Of a stretch of DNA of 21,502 nucleotides, positions 21,406-21,502 are shown piece by piece (the stretch's first letter is position 1; each line of letters begins with the position of its first letter). The notes under the pieces were generated by a model, which saw nothing but the letters and a program-made list of their open reading frames with translations, was not told the origin of the DNA and searched no databases. The translations under genes and the position numbers were made by a program. Source of the DNA: Deferribacteres bacterium (GTDB lineage: Bacteria; Nitrospirota; Thermodesulfovibrionia; UBA6902); assembly GCA_013152795.1 (NCBI GenBank), contig JAADFS010000002.1, positions 1-21,502 of the forward strand, in the 5' to 3' direction.

Positions 21406-21502
21406 ACCGCGATTAATCTTGTTCAGGAATTCCTTATTCTGCTCCCACCATTTCAGCCATTTGAGTTTGTCTTGACCAAACATCTGTTGTTCCGTTATTT
21501 GC
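21400..21502 (-). CDS. C-terminal end of an unidentified minus-strand gene (partial)
   Basis: The minus strand is open from the window edge to a TGA at 21400-21402, giving 33 residues that end QNKEFLNKINRGS and include KLKWLKWWEQ. The composition (Trp, Lys, Glu, Asn; helical) looks like real protein, and the stop overlaps tail-to-tail with the plus-strand gene in the palindrome TCATGA. The fragment is too short to recognise a family. Confidence 0.4.
   Translation of the reverse strand, partial: QITEQQMFGQDKLKWLKWWEQNKEFLNKINRGS

Noticed and set aside
1..21502. tRNA, rRNA, insertion sequence with transposase, replication origin
   Set aside because: No cloverleaf, rRNA segment, transposase motif or origin-like cluster was recognised anywhere in the window.

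Overview
The window is a piece of a bacterial chromosome with about half G+C. Its housekeeping genes (pilMNOPQ, trkA/trkH, a pyruvoyl-dependent arginine decarboxylase with agmatinase, and a pair of transferases of the rSAM/selenodomain-associated type) and its many intergenic palindromic repeats fit an anaerobic or environmental Gram-negative lineage such as Nitrospirota (Thermodesulfovibrionia-like) or Desulfobacterota. This placement is inferred from gene content and style only. Nothing in the window fixes the taxon.

Region 1 (1-4812) is a CRISPR locus that carries only adaptation genes: cas2, cas1, a divergent second cas1, a second cas2, a leader, and an array of 11 intact 36-bp repeats with 10 spacers (31-36 bp). 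No interference or effector gene lies in the window. The three leader-proximal spacers each contain a strong perfect inverted repeat. Downstream of the last intact repeat the array changes: the 3' part of the CRISPR repeat alternates with a 94-95 bp palindromic element, giving a chimeric repeat of about 119-120 bp. A gene for a four-helix-bundle (S23/IVS-type) protein lies inside this block and takes its last codons and stop from the palindromic element and a degenerate CRISPR repeat. A decayed CRISPR repeat at 4777-4812 marks the far end of the original array. A related palindromic element occurs outside the array at 18415-18499.

Region 2 (4980-7550) has a WaaE-like glycosyltransferase, then, on the minus strand, pyruvoyl-dependent arginine decarboxylase and agmatinase, which together make putrescine from arginine. 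These genes are separated by REP-like hairpin elements. Region 3 (7635-11088) has an orphan hisH and a trkA-trkH potassium-uptake pair; trkH has an apparent frameshift that cuts off its fourth selectivity-filter loop. Region 4 (11381-16736) is the type IV pilus assembly operon pilM-N-O-P-Q followed by a small Ig-like lipoprotein and a terminator; pilQ is separated from its signal peptide by an apparent one-base loss in a T-run. Region 5 (16759-19905, minus strand) carries ilvE, pcm and a FAD-dependent dehydrogenase. Region 6 (20094-21502) has the transferase pair and the C-terminal end of an unidentified minus-strand gene.

The most notable features are the paired Cas1/Cas2 set, hairpin-rich spacers, and a palindromic element amplified inside the array.
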